A DNA stretch of 64,000 nucleotides from Pyrinomonadaceae bacterium (lineage in GTDB: Bacteria > Acidobacteriota > Blastocatellia > Pyrinomonadales > Pyrinomonadaceae): NCBI GenBank assembly GCA_021463165.1, contig JAJTWY010000001.1, positions 299,384 to 363,383 on the forward strand, written 5' to 3'. Position 1 is the first letter of the stretch; each line of letters starts with the position of its first letter. Positions 8,504 through 16,659 of the stretch are shown piece after piece. A program made the position numbers and the translations under genes. The notes below the pieces were generated by a model that was not told where the DNA came from, did no database searches, and saw nothing but the letters and a program-made list of their open reading frames with translations.

Positions 8504-8950
8504 ATGGAGCCGATCGAGGGCAACAAAGCGGAGTATGGCATCACGTGGCTCTATGCCGCGTGGTTCCTGGCATTGGCGGGAACGGTCGGAAGTTTATTCT
8601 TTAGCGAGGTGATGCTCTATCCACCGTGCGTTCTATGCTGGTATCAGCGGATCGCGCTCTATCCGCTGGTGGTGATCATCGCTGTCGGTATATTCGCTCG
8701 AGATAGCGGCGTTGTTAGGTACGCGCTTCCGCTGTGTCTGCTTGGCCTTGGGATCGCCGTCTATCACAACCTGCTCTATTTCGGGTTCATACCCGAGAGC
8801 ATCACACCCTGTACTGAGGGCGTTCCGTGCAACGCAAAGCAGGTCGAATTGCTCGGTTTCATAACGATCCCGCTGATGGCTCTCGGCGGCTTCGCGGCGA
8901 TCGCGATCTGTTTGTTTTTGACGAAACGTAAAGACACACGAACGGTATGA
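8504..8950 (+). CDS. DsbB/BdbC-family disulfide bond formation protein
   Basis: 148 residues with four predicted membrane helices. The first redox pair is in the family motif CVLCWYQR (C42, C45) and the second pair is C103/C108 in a periplasmic loop. DsbB-type proteins reoxidise a DsbA-like thiol oxidase and pass electrons to quinone. Its stop overlaps the ATG of the DsbA-like gene (ATGA), so the two are translationally coupled and probably partners. A GGTCGAG ribosome-binding site precedes the ATG. Confidence 0.92.
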   Translation: MEPIEGNKAEYGITWLYAAWFLALAGTVGSLFFSEVMLYPPCVLCWYQRIALYPLVVIIAVGIFARDSGVVRYALPLCLLGLGIAVYHNLLYFGFIPESITPCTEGVPCNAKQVELLGFITIPLMALGGFAAIAICLFLTKRKDTRTV

Positions 8951-9630
8951 GAAAAGACGTATTGGTAATGGGCGCGATCGCCATCGCGGTTATCCTGGCG
9001 GCGTATTTCGGAGCCGGCTATTATCGCAGTTCAGTTCAGGAAGTCAGAAAACCGGCAGCAAATACCGCGACGACGGCACCTGCCGGGCAGTTGATCCGCG
9101 AGGACAGCCCGACGATGGGGCCGGCCGACGCGAAGGTCACGCTGGTAGAGTTTTACGACCCTGAATGCGAATCATGTGCGGCATTCGGCCCTGTCGTCAA
9201 GAAGATTTATGCCGACTATGGCGGAAAGGTGCGGTTGGTCATGCGCTACATGCCCCTGCACAAAAATTCAATGACCGCGGCGACCTTTATCGAGGCCGCG
9301 GGTGAGCAGGGAAAATACTGGGAGGCCCAGGAACTTCTGTTCAAGAAACAGCCTGAGTGGGGCGAGAAGCATGGGGTTCCGCCAGATCCGAAGGCGCCGC
9401 CCATCAACGAATTGTTCGATAAATACGCACAGGAGCTTAGCCTTGACATGGAAAAGGCGAGGGTCTCGATCAACGCCCGGAAATTTGAAGAAAAGATCAA
9501 GCGCGATCAAAAAGACGGGCAGGGATTGGGCGTTCGCCGGACGCCAAGCTTCTTTGTCAATGGCCGTGAACTCGCTCGCTTTAGCGAGGCTGACCTAAGA
9601 GCCCTTATTGATGAGGAATTGAAAAAATGA
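8947..9630 (+). CDS. DsbA/BdbD-like thiol-disulfide oxidoreductase, membrane-anchored
   Basis: 227 residues. An uncleaved N-terminal helix (7-25) is followed by an Ala/Thr/Pro linker and a thioredoxin fold with a CESC active site (C74, C77). An alpha-helical insertion and the cis-proline motif TPSFFVNG complete the DsbA/DsbG-like architecture. It likely introduces disulfides into exported proteins and is recharged by the DsbB homologue immediately upstream. It overlaps both neighbours by 4 bases (ATGA), so the three genes form a tightly coupled unit. Confidence 0.9.
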   Translation: MRKDVLVMGAIAIAVILAAYFGAGYYRSSVQEVRKPAANTATTAPAGQLIREDSPTMGPADAKVTLVEFYDPECESCAAFGPVVKKIYADYGGKVRLVMRYMPLHKNSMTAATFIEAAGEQGKYWEAQELLFKKQPEWGEKHGVPPDPKAPPINELFDKYAQELSLDMEKARVSINARKFEEKIKRDQKDGQGLGVRRTPSFFVNGRELARFSEADLRALIDEELKK

Positions 9631-10523
9631 AGAGACGGATCCCTCGTGCAGTATTTTTGATCGCATTGGCTGGCAGTTTTGCCGCGTGTTTTGGGCAGGC
9701 GGTGTCGGCCCAATCGAGCGGCAAGGTAAAGCTACGCGGACAAGTCGGCTGCTCGGCCTGCTGGTTCGAGGAGGACGATCGGAAAAAGAACCGTTACGGC
9801 AACCAGGCGGATATCAAATGCGCCGAAGCCTGCTCAGAAAAGGACCTGCCGCAGGCTCTTGCGGTCGAGGACGAAAAGGGTTTCACGCTCTATATCCTCG
9901 AAAAAGGCGAGTTCAAAACCGAGGGAAAGGATTTCATCAAGATCGTTCCTAAGACAGTTGAGATCGAAGGTACGCTCCGAACGGAGAAAGACAAGCGCAT
10001 CATTACGGTCGACGCTCTGAAAGTCCTGCAAGACGCGCCAAGCAAGCCGGTACCGGTATCGAACGACGCCTTTTTGGCGCTGAAGGATCTGTCAGGTGGT
10101 CAGCAGTCGCTTGCAAGCTATCGCGGCCGTATCGTTGTGCTTAATTTTTGGGCGACGTGGTGTGAACCGTGTAGAAAGGAAATGCCTGATCTTGCGGCGA
10201 TCCAGAACAAATACGCGGGCCTGGGTGTTCAGGTGATCGGCGCGGCCGGCGACGGTGCCGAGGATTCGGCGAAGGTTCGGAAGTTCATTCGCGACCACAA
10301 GCTCAACTTTCCGATCTGGGTCGGAGCTTCTGCCGATGATATGGCGAGGTTTGGGGTCGGTACCGTTCTTCCCGCGACCGTGATCATTGACCGTGAAGGC
10401 AAGATCGTATGGCGCGAGATCGGTATCGTCAATGCCGGACAGCTAAAGGCCGAACTCGACAAACTTGCGCTTCCAAATGGCCGCGGAAGTAATGATAAGA
10501 CCAAGCGGGAATTGAAAAAATAG
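9627..10523 (+). CDS. TlpA/ResA-like thioredoxin with Cys-rich N-terminal domain
   Basis: 298 residues with a signal peptide (about 1-28). Residues 33-135 form a separate small domain with two Cys pairs (C42/C45 and C65/C69), resembling a metal- or redox-active module. Residues 145-285 form a TlpA/ResA-type thioredoxin with WCEPC at 178-182 and the cis-Pro segment LPATVIID. Such proteins are periplasmic reductants for cytochrome c maturation or metallochaperones. Overlap with the DsbA-like gene and proximity to the copper genes suggest a role in keeping copper-site thiols in the right redox state. I do not recognise the N-terminal domain. Confidence 0.85.
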   Translation: MKRRIPRAVFLIALAGSFAACFGQAVSAQSSGKVKLRGQVGCSACWFEEDDRKKNRYGNQADIKCAEACSEKDLPQALAVEDEKGFTLYILEKGEFKTEGKDFIKIVPKTVEIEGTLRTEKDKRIITVDALKVLQDAPSKPVPVSNDAFLALKDLSGGQQSLASYRGRIVVLNFWATWCEPCRKEMPDLAAIQNKYAGLGVQVIGAAGDGAEDSAKVRKFIRDHKLNFPIWVGASADDMARFGVGTVLPATVIIDREGKIVWREIGIVNAGQLKAELDKLALPNGRGSNDKTKRELKK

Positions 10524-10546
10524 GGGAATGCCCGGTAGAGATCTGG

Positions 10547-10622
<76 letters not shown>

Positions 10623-10672
10623 AACCCGAGGAATAGTTTACAGAGACACGTGACCTGAGACAAGGCCGAGAC

Positions 10673-11146
10673 CTAGTTGATAGGGTCGAACGTGGGTTTC
10701 TTGCTGCTGACCTTACGATAGGTGCCCTGGGAAAAGACGTTGTGGCCGAATCCGCACTCGGCGTCAGATCCCTGTTGCGTGACCTTTATCGTGCCCGCCT
10801 TAACAAACTTGATCGTGATCTGACATTTCAAGTCAGAAGGCGCAACGATAGCCGTATCGCCAACGATCGTCGCCGTCTCATCGAGTTGACCAAGGTTCAC
10901 CATTATCTCGCCGTTCGACATCGTATATGGGTAGACCAGATCGAACGCGACGCGCAGCTTGCCGCCGCCTAACGCAAGTATTTTGATGTCGTTCGAGAAG
11001 TCACGATACTTTCCGGTGAAGCTCATTTTGAATGACCCATTCACTTCGGCCGCGGAGACGCTTTTTCTTGACTGGGCAGCTGAGAATGTCGAAACCAGCA
11101 TCAAAAACACAATGGCAAAAAGCGGGTGATAGATCGATTCGCGCAT
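10673..11146 (-). CDS. Exported hypothetical protein
   Basis: 157 residues with a signal peptide ending near SAAQ (about residue 25). The mature part is short beta-rich sequence with a C-terminal pair of Cys residues, one in a CGFG motif before the GTYRKV tail, possibly a disulfide. I do not recognise the family. It is transcribed divergently from the peptide transporter and shares an 80-base intergenic region with it. Confidence 0.65.
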   Translation of the reverse strand: MRESIYHPLFAIVFLMLVSTFSAAQSRKSVSAAEVNGSFKMSFTGKYRDFSNDIKILALGGGKLRVAFDLVYPYTMSNGEIMVNLGQLDETATIVGDTAIVAPSDLKCQITIKFVKAGTIKVTQQGSDAECGFGHNVFSQGTYRKVSSKKPTFDPIN

Positions 11147-11157
11147 ATTCTCTTTTA

Positions 11158-11181
11158 GATAAACAGTTTATCTGCTATATT
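11158..11181 (+). promoter_or_regulatory. Palindromic operator candidate overlapping a -10 region
   Basis: A perfect 7-bp inverted repeat around one base, GATAAACAGTTTATC (11158-11172), lies just before a TATATT -10-like hexamer (11176-11181). It sits between two divergent genes and could bind a regulator of the peptide transporter, the exported protein or both. Confidence 0.35.
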
Positions 11182-11226
11182 TTGCCTAACTCTTCTCAAG
11201 TTTAAAACAAGTAAGGAAAGAAATCG

Positions 11227-12846
11227 ATGAGCGCAAACGCAGAAACGATCGGTAACGCCGTCTCTCACGAACGGCATCCTAAAGGGCTTGCTGTACTTTT
11301 CGCAACGGAAATGTGGGAGCGATTCAGCTTCTACTCCATGCTTGCTTTGTTCACGCTGTATCTTCGTGATCCCAACGAGGGTTTCGGATGGACGGCGGCC
11401 GAGGCGACGTGGCTATATTCGACATATTTGATGTTCGTTTACCTAAGCCCGCTGGTAGGCGGCTTTATTGCGGACAGGTTCACGGGTTATCGAAAAGCGG
11501 TGATGATAGGCGGATTCTTCTTTATGGCCGGTCACGCGACCTTATCGATACCCGCGATCTGGGCCGTTTATCTGGCGCTGACATTCCTCGTTATCGGGAA
11601 CGGCTTCTTCAAGCCGAACGTCTCAACGATGGTCGGCAACCTATATCCGGAGGGAAGCCACCTCAAGGACCGTGCCTACAACATTTTCTATATGGGTATC
11701 AACGTCGGCGCGGCTCTCGCACCGATCGTTATGGAGATCGTCAAGCATTATTGGGGATTCCACGCTGCCTTCGCGGTTGCCGCTTTCGGAATGGTCATTT
11801 CAGTGTTCGTCCTGTGGTATTGGAGGAGCCTTATTTTGAGTGCCGACAACAAAGCGGGCAATGGGGAAAGTGAGGCCGATGCTGCCGCAACCGCAGTTGA
11901 CGCTCCGCCCCATGAGATCAGCGACCAAAACGAAAAGGCGCGGCTGATGGCTGCCGTTCCGGAAAGCAAACGCATCATGGCGTTGGTCGTCGTTTTCCTG
12001 ATAGTCATCGTTTTCTGGATGGTCTTTCACCAAAACGGCTCGACGCTCACCTACTTTGCCGATGACAACACGGAATGGAATGTCAGCGGCACGATCTCAA
12101 ACTCGATCAACGCGATCTGGATCCTGATACTAACCTTTCCGCTCGTTGCATTTTGGGGCTTCCTCGACCGCCGCGGCAAAGAGCCTTCGACGCCGACAAA
12201 AATGGCTATCGGAATGACGCTGACGGGACTTTCTTTCCTCGTTCTGTGGTATGGAGCGACGATCGGTGAATCGATGACGAAAACCCCCGAAATGCTGGCG
12301 AAAGGCGAATTTCGCATCAACGAACGCGTGCTGACGAATCTCGGGAACACCGGAATTTCAAAAGATGTTTTGGATAAGATACAGAACGCAAAAGGCGCGG
12401 ACGGAAAGAATTCTATCTTCGGCGTAAAGTTCGCGGCCAAGGATGGCCAGTCGGGCGAGAGTCAGCTCATCGCCGCCGTAAATGCCGCTTCCCCGGGAGC
12501 AGGTGATGCGAACAAAGCCGCGATCTTGCAAAACGCGTATTTGTTCCGCGTGTCACCGTTTTGGCTGATCTTCGCCTATATGATCGTGACGCTTGGCGAG
12601 TTGATGTTATCGCCGATGGGACTATCGCTTGTTTCTAAGGTAGCGCCGATCTCGAAACGCGGCCTGCTGATGGGCGGATGGTTTGTTGCAACGGCCATCG
12701 GCAATAAACTCACGCAGATCGGTGTCTTCTGGGATATATGGCTGCAATCGACATTCTTCCTCGTTCTCGCTTGTATGGCATTGTTCATGGCGGTTGTTCT
12801 GTTCCTGATCCTCAAGCCGCTGAAGAAGGCTATGCCGGGCGTTTGA
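11227..12846 (+). CDS. POT/PTR-family peptide MFS transporter
   Basis: 539 residues with about 12-14 membrane helices. The first helix carries the proton-coupled oligopeptide transporter signature ExxERFxxY (EMWERFSFYSM), and the PTR2 region GNGFFKPNVSTMVG follows. Such symporters import di- and tripeptides using the proton gradient. A roughly 110-residue hydrophilic segment between helices in the second half (after KTPEML) is longer than in E. coli DtpA and may form a periplasmic or cytoplasmic loop. A GGAAAG ribosome-binding site lies ahead of the ATG. Together with the M16 and M1 peptidases in this window it fits a peptide-scavenging life style. Confidence 0.92.
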   Translation: MSANAETIGNAVSHERHPKGLAVLFATEMWERFSFYSMLALFTLYLRDPNEGFGWTAAEATWLYSTYLMFVYLSPLVGGFIADRFTGYRKAVMIGGFFFMAGHATLSIPAIWAVYLALTFLVIGNGFFKPNVSTMVGNLYPEGSHLKDRAYNIFYMGINVGAALAPIVMEIVKHYWGFHAAFAVAAFGMVISVFVLWYWRSLILSADNKAGNGESEADAAATAVDAPPHEISDQNEKARLMAAVPESKRIMALVVVFLIVIVFWMVFHQNGSTLTYFADDNTEWNVSGTISNSINAIWILILTFPLVAFWGFLDRRGKEPSTPTKMAIGMTLTGLSFLVLWYGATIGESMTKTPEMLAKGEFRINERVLTNLGNTGISKDVLDKIQNAKGADGKNSIFGVKFAAKDGQSGESQLIAAVNAASPGAGDANKAAILQNAYLFRVSPFWLIFAYMIVTLGELMLSPMGLSLVSKVAPISKRGLLMGGWFVATAIGNKLTQIGVFWDIWLQSTFFLVLACMALFMAVVLFLILKPLKKAMPGV

Positions 12847-12869
12847 AGATGTATCGGTGCTGAAGAGAA

Positions 12870-12906
12870 GGGGAGAGAGGGAGTTTATTCGCGCTCCGTT
12901 CTCCCC
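12870..12906. terminator. Hairpin between convergent genes
   Basis: GGGGAGA (12870-12876) pairs with TCTCCCC (12900-12906) with an inner GGGAG/CTCC pairing. It lies between the peptide transporter and a convergent small gene and may end transcription in either direction. No long U-tract is seen. Confidence 0.35.
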
Positions 12907-13130
12907 TACTTTCCGAGGTCCCTGTTTCTCCATGCAGCCATCGCCTCTGCCGCCCCCGCGTGCATGATCTCGGGTTTGTGGTACTTCCAGTATTTCTCAA
13001 ACTCTTCGTCCGACATTTGCGTATTCTCAGCGCGTGTCTTTTCTTTTAGATAATTTTCTGCCCAGGCCCGAGTGTCCAGATCTTTGTTCAACGCCGAACG
13101 TGCGCCGTGCATCAAATTGTCGCGTTCCAT
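12906..13130 (-). CDS. Small hypothetical protein
   Basis: 74 residues, charged and Trp-rich, apparently cytoplasmic and helical (DEEFEKYWKYHKPE). A GAGAGG ribosome-binding site precedes the ATG, which supports a real gene. No family recognised. It lies convergent to the peptide transporter and divergent from the M16 peptidase operon. Confidence 0.55.
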   Translation of the reverse strand: MERDNLMHGARSALNKDLDTRAWAENYLKEKTRAENTQMSDEEFEKYWKYHKPEIMHAGAAEAMAAWRNRDLGK

Positions 13131-13191
13131 CAGGGTGATTCCTCTCGTATGTTAAATTCTTTAAGGAACAAGCCATTTTATCGGAGCTCTT

Positions 13192-14706
13192 GTGAAAAAA
13201 TTTCTTGCCTCACTATTGATATTAACACTGCAGCTAATATCGGCCGTAAGCGCCCAGACAACAGTTAATAACATCAGATCGGACTCTCGGCCGGCAGCTA
13301 AACAGCAGTCGGCCTATGAGATACCGATCGTCACGAAGAAACTAGCCAACGGCATGGAGATAATTGTTCTCCCGGATGCCTCGGTTCCACTCGTGACCAT
13401 CGAGTTTGCAGTGCGCAACGGCTCCTTCACTGAACCGCCCGAGCTCAACGGCCTTTCACATCTCTACGAGCATATGTTCTTCAAGACGAACAAGGCATCG
13501 GCGATCTTCCGTTGCGAATATCTGCAGTTTCGCAATGTAATGGCCTTTCGCGGCCTTGGGTGCGAGAACGACCTTAAGCTTCGACCGGAGATAAAGGAGT
13601 GGAGCTATATGGGCCAGATCGACCAGCTTGGTATCGTGAACAACGGCACGACGCGTGAGGAAGTAGTTCAGTACTACTTCACTACGACGAGTCCGAACAT
13701 CTTGCCGGCGATGCGTTTCATCAAGGACGCTGCCAGATATCCGGTTTTCGATGAACAGGAATTTGCCGGGGAGAAAGCAAATGTCCTTGCCGAACTCGAC
13801 CGCAATCTATCTCAGCCTGGCTATTATCTGAATCAGGAATCGCTGGATAGGCTCTTCTATAAATATCCGACGCGCAAGAGTCCGGGCGGGACTCGCGCCA
13901 CGGTCGCGGCAGCTACGACCGAGCAGATGCGGCTGATCCAATCAAGGTATTACGTGCCAAACAATTCAGCGCTGGTCGTCACGGGCGATGTCGATCCGCA
14001 GAACATATTCAAGCTTGGCGAGGAACTCTTTGGCGATTGGAAACCGAGCGAAGACCCGTTCATCAAGTTTCCCTTGGTCGAACACCCGCCGTTAGCAAAA
14101 AGTGAAGGTGTGATTGTCAATCAACCGGTCCAGAGCGTTTTGGTACAGGTAAGTTGGCAAGGGCCGTCGATCGGAAAGGACGACGCTGCGACCTATGCCG
14201 CGGATGTCTTTTCGTTCATTATTCGACAGCCGGATTCTAGGTTTCAACGGGCGCTTGTCGATTCCAACTTAACTACAGGAGCAAATATCGGCTACTATAC
14301 GCAGCGAAATGTTGGCCCGATACAGGCCATCATCTCGACGACGCCTGAGAAAGCAAAGGCCGCGATGAAAGCGCTCTACGCGGAGATCGCGCAATTCGAC
14401 AAACCGAACTATTTCACAGACGAGGAACTCGAAAGCGCCAAGACGCTCCTCGAAGCCGACGACCTGTATAGCCGCGAGAAGTTGAGCGAATACGGCCGAA
14501 CTCTTAGTTTCTGGTGGTCGACGACCGGGATCGACTATTTCCGCGGCTATCACAAAAACCTTCGAGCGACGACGCGTGCCGAGATTATCAAATACGTGAA
14601 AACATACATCCAGAACAAACCTCGGGTAGCTGTCGCTCTGATCTCGACCGAACAACAGGCGATCGCGAAGCTAACGGCGGACGACCTGACCGGAGGAAAA
14701 CCGTAA
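13192..14706 (+). CDS. Exported M16-family zinc peptidase (catalytic member)
   Basis: 504 residues starting at GTG, supported by a GGAGCT ribosome-binding site; signal peptide 1-21. The inverted zinc motif HLYEH is at 90-94, with a distal acidic ligand region EKANVLAE near 194-201. That spacing is longer than the usual 76 residues of pitrilysin-type enzymes, because of extra sequence at about 100-135. The second half contains the non-catalytic M16 domain. The next gene encodes an inactive partner and overlaps by one base (TAATG), the common arrangement for bacterial heterodimeric M16 peptidases that degrade oligopeptides in the periplasm. Confidence 0.9.
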   Translation: MKKFLASLLILTLQLISAVSAQTTVNNIRSDSRPAAKQQSAYEIPIVTKKLANGMEIIVLPDASVPLVTIEFAVRNGSFTEPPELNGLSHLYEHMFFKTNKASAIFRCEYLQFRNVMAFRGLGCENDLKLRPEIKEWSYMGQIDQLGIVNNGTTREEVVQYYFTTTSPNILPAMRFIKDAARYPVFDEQEFAGEKANVLAELDRNLSQPGYYLNQESLDRLFYKYPTRKSPGGTRATVAAATTEQMRLIQSRYYVPNNSALVVTGDVDPQNIFKLGEELFGDWKPSEDPFIKFPLVEHPPLAKSEGVIVNQPVQSVLVQVSWQGPSIGKDDAATYAADVFSFIIRQPDSRFQRALVDSNLTTGANIGYYTQRNVGPIQAIISTTPEKAKAAMKALYAEIAQFDKPNYFTDEELESAKTLLEADDLYSREKLSEYGRTLSFWWSTTGIDYFRGYHKNLRATTRAEIIKYVKTYIQNKPRVAVALISTEQQAIAKLTADDLTGGKP

Positions 14707-16031
14707 TGCGCCGCATATTCCTCCTGATCGCATCTTTGATCGCAGTCATCGGCTCATCTTTAACTGGTGCGGCCCAAACTACGACGTCAACCGCCGCGGG
14801 ACAGATCTCAGAGTTCGATGTGAACGGAATGAAGGTTCTCGTTAAACGCAGAACCGGAACACCGACGGTCGCAACCGGCCTTTACTTCCGAGGCGGGGTC
14901 AAAAACCTCAATGCCGAGAATGCGGGGTTGGAGGCTCTGACCATCTACACTGCCGCTGAAGCGACCAAGTCATATCCTCGCGCACGACTCCGTAAGGAAA
15001 CAGCAAGCGTTGGTACGGTGATATCGGCGGGAGCGACTTATGATTTTAGTGCGCTTAGCATGGCGTGCACGAAAGAGGCGTTCGAGAATTCGTGGAAGAT
15101 ATTCACTGATGTCGTGATAAATCCTACGTTTGCATCAGAGGACGTTGAACGTATTCGCGGGACCTTTCTCACAGCCCTCCGTGTTCAGAACGACTCGCCG
15201 GAGGCCGCTCTAGATATCCTGAGTAACACGGTGGTGTACGCCGGGCATCCTTACGCGAACGACCCGAAGGGTACGATGGCGAATATGGCCAGATTCAAGC
15301 CGTCAGATCTTACGGCGTACCATAAAATGCTGCTGCAGACCTCGCGCATGCTTTTGGTCGTTGTTGGCGATATTGATCCCGCGGCCTTGAAGCTGCAGCT
15401 TGATGCGTCTTTCGGAAAGCTTCCCCGTGGAGCCTACAAGGACGATGGGATCTCGGCGATCAGTTTTCTGCGGCCTTCCGTCGAAGTTGCGTCGAAGTCG
15501 GTCGAAACAAACTACATCAAAGGCATCTTTGCTGCCCCTTCGCTAAAGGACCCTGACTATTATGCGATGAGGACGGCAATTACTGTCCTGCAGTCGAATC
15601 TGTTTCAGGAGGTTCGTGTCAAAAGGAATTTGTCCTATGCACCTGATGCCGAGTTGGATGATCACGCGGCGAATACGGCCTCGATCTCGGTTTCAACTAC
15701 AAGGCCGAACGACGCGGTTGCCGTCATGCTCGAGGAGATCAAAAAGATCAGGCAGGGTTCGGTCGAGGCGGAGACGATCGCCCAGATGTCGGCATATTTT
15801 CTGACAACCTACTACATCAAGCAAGAGACAAATGCTGCGCAGGCCGGTGAGCTCGCTCAGTATGAATTGCTGGGTGGGGGCTGGCGAAATTCATTGGATT
15901 TCCTTGACAGAATGAGGAAAGTAAAGCCATCTGAGGTTCAGGCGGCCGCCAACAAGTATATGAAGAATATCAAGTTTGTTGTCGTTGGGAATGCTGCGGA
16001 CGTTGACAGGCAGGTTTTCCTTGCAAACTGA
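14706..16031 (+). CDS. Exported M16-family protein lacking the zinc motif (partner subunit)
   Basis: 441 residues with a signal peptide (1-22). The M16 fold is recognisable (LYFRGGVKN near the N-terminus, then the AxEDVxRxR helix), but the HxxEH site is replaced by a non-metal sequence, so it should be catalytically inactive. In known heterodimeric M16 peptidases the second subunit supplies the substrate-binding Arg/Tyr pair; a C-terminal Tyr-rich helix is present here. Its ATG shares one base with the stop of the upstream catalytic gene, so translation is coupled. Confidence 0.87.
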   Translation: MRRIFLLIASLIAVIGSSLTGAAQTTTSTAAGQISEFDVNGMKVLVKRRTGTPTVATGLYFRGGVKNLNAENAGLEALTIYTAAEATKSYPRARLRKETASVGTVISAGATYDFSALSMACTKEAFENSWKIFTDVVINPTFASEDVERIRGTFLTALRVQNDSPEAALDILSNTVVYAGHPYANDPKGTMANMARFKPSDLTAYHKMLLQTSRMLLVVVGDIDPAALKLQLDASFGKLPRGAYKDDGISAISFLRPSVEVASKSVETNYIKGIFAAPSLKDPDYYAMRTAITVLQSNLFQEVRVKRNLSYAPDAELDDHAANTASISVSTTRPNDAVAVMLEEIKKIRQGSVEAETIAQMSAYFLTTYYIKQETNAAQAGELAQYELLGGGWRNSLDFLDRMRKVKPSEVQAAANKYMKNIKFVVVGNAADVDRQVFLAN

Positions 16032-16093
16032 GATCTACTGAAGGCCGGGTTGCACTTCCGACAGCCCGGCATATAAACTCTTGGCTTTGGTTC

Positions 16094-16612
16094 ATGGCGT
16101 ATATGAATAAACTTGTCCTCACAATTTTCGTCATTATGGTCGCAACTTGCTCTGGCTTCAGCCAAAAAGCAGCTAGCGGCAAGGTTGATCCAACAAAAGG
16201 GGTCCGCGATGTATTCGACCGGCTTGTTGAAGGGATCAAGCAAGTTGACGTGGAAAAGGTAATGTCCACGTATGAGAAATCCGATCGCCTGCTGATATTC
16301 AACAACAACGGATCGGCGACCATCGGTTGGGAGACCGTGCGAAGCAACGTTGAAGCCTCCTACGCGAAAGTGTCGAACGTATCGCTCGAGATCACCGGCC
16401 TTCGCGTGGAAATGCTCGGCAAGACAGCGGCCTACGTTAGCTGTAAGTGGAAGCAGTCACAGGAGAATAACGGGGCGATGGAGACATCGGCCGGACGAAT
16501 GACGCTGATACTTAAGCTGATCGGAAAGGATTGGAAGATCACCCATCGTCACACATCGCCCGACCGCCCCGACCCGAGCCGGCCGGTATTCCCCTCGGAG
16601 AGGATCAACTAA
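16094..16612 (+). CDS. Exported NTF2-like (SnoaL/DUF4440-type) protein
   Basis: 172 residues with a signal peptide (to about residue 23, GFSQ). The mature protein has the cone-like NTF2 pattern: a helix with VEGIKQVDVEKVMSTY, then FNNNGSATIGWE and beta strands ending in DWKITHRHTS. DUF4440 proteins often bind small ligands or have lost catalysis; the function here is unknown. Two closely spaced ATGs at 16094 and 16103 could both serve as starts. Confidence 0.75.
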   Translation: MAYMNKLVLTIFVIMVATCSGFSQKAASGKVDPTKGVRDVFDRLVEGIKQVDVEKVMSTYEKSDRLLIFNNNGSATIGWETVRSNVEASYAKVSNVSLEITGLRVEMLGKTAAYVSCKWKQSQENNGAMETSAGRMTLILKLIGKDWKITHRHTSPDRPDPSRPVFPSERIN

Positions 16613-16639
16613 AACAGCCCCGCACCTGGCAGGGCTGTT
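16613..16639. terminator. Terminator-like hairpin between convergent genes
   Basis: AACAGCCC (16613-16620) and GGGCTGTT (16632-16639) form a perfect 8-bp stem. On the minus strand the stem is followed by a short T-run. It sits directly after the stop codon of the NTF2-like gene and ahead of the stop of the convergent GAF gene, so it could serve both. Confidence 0.5.
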
Positions 16640-16659
16640 CAGAAGTAATTTTATCCTAG

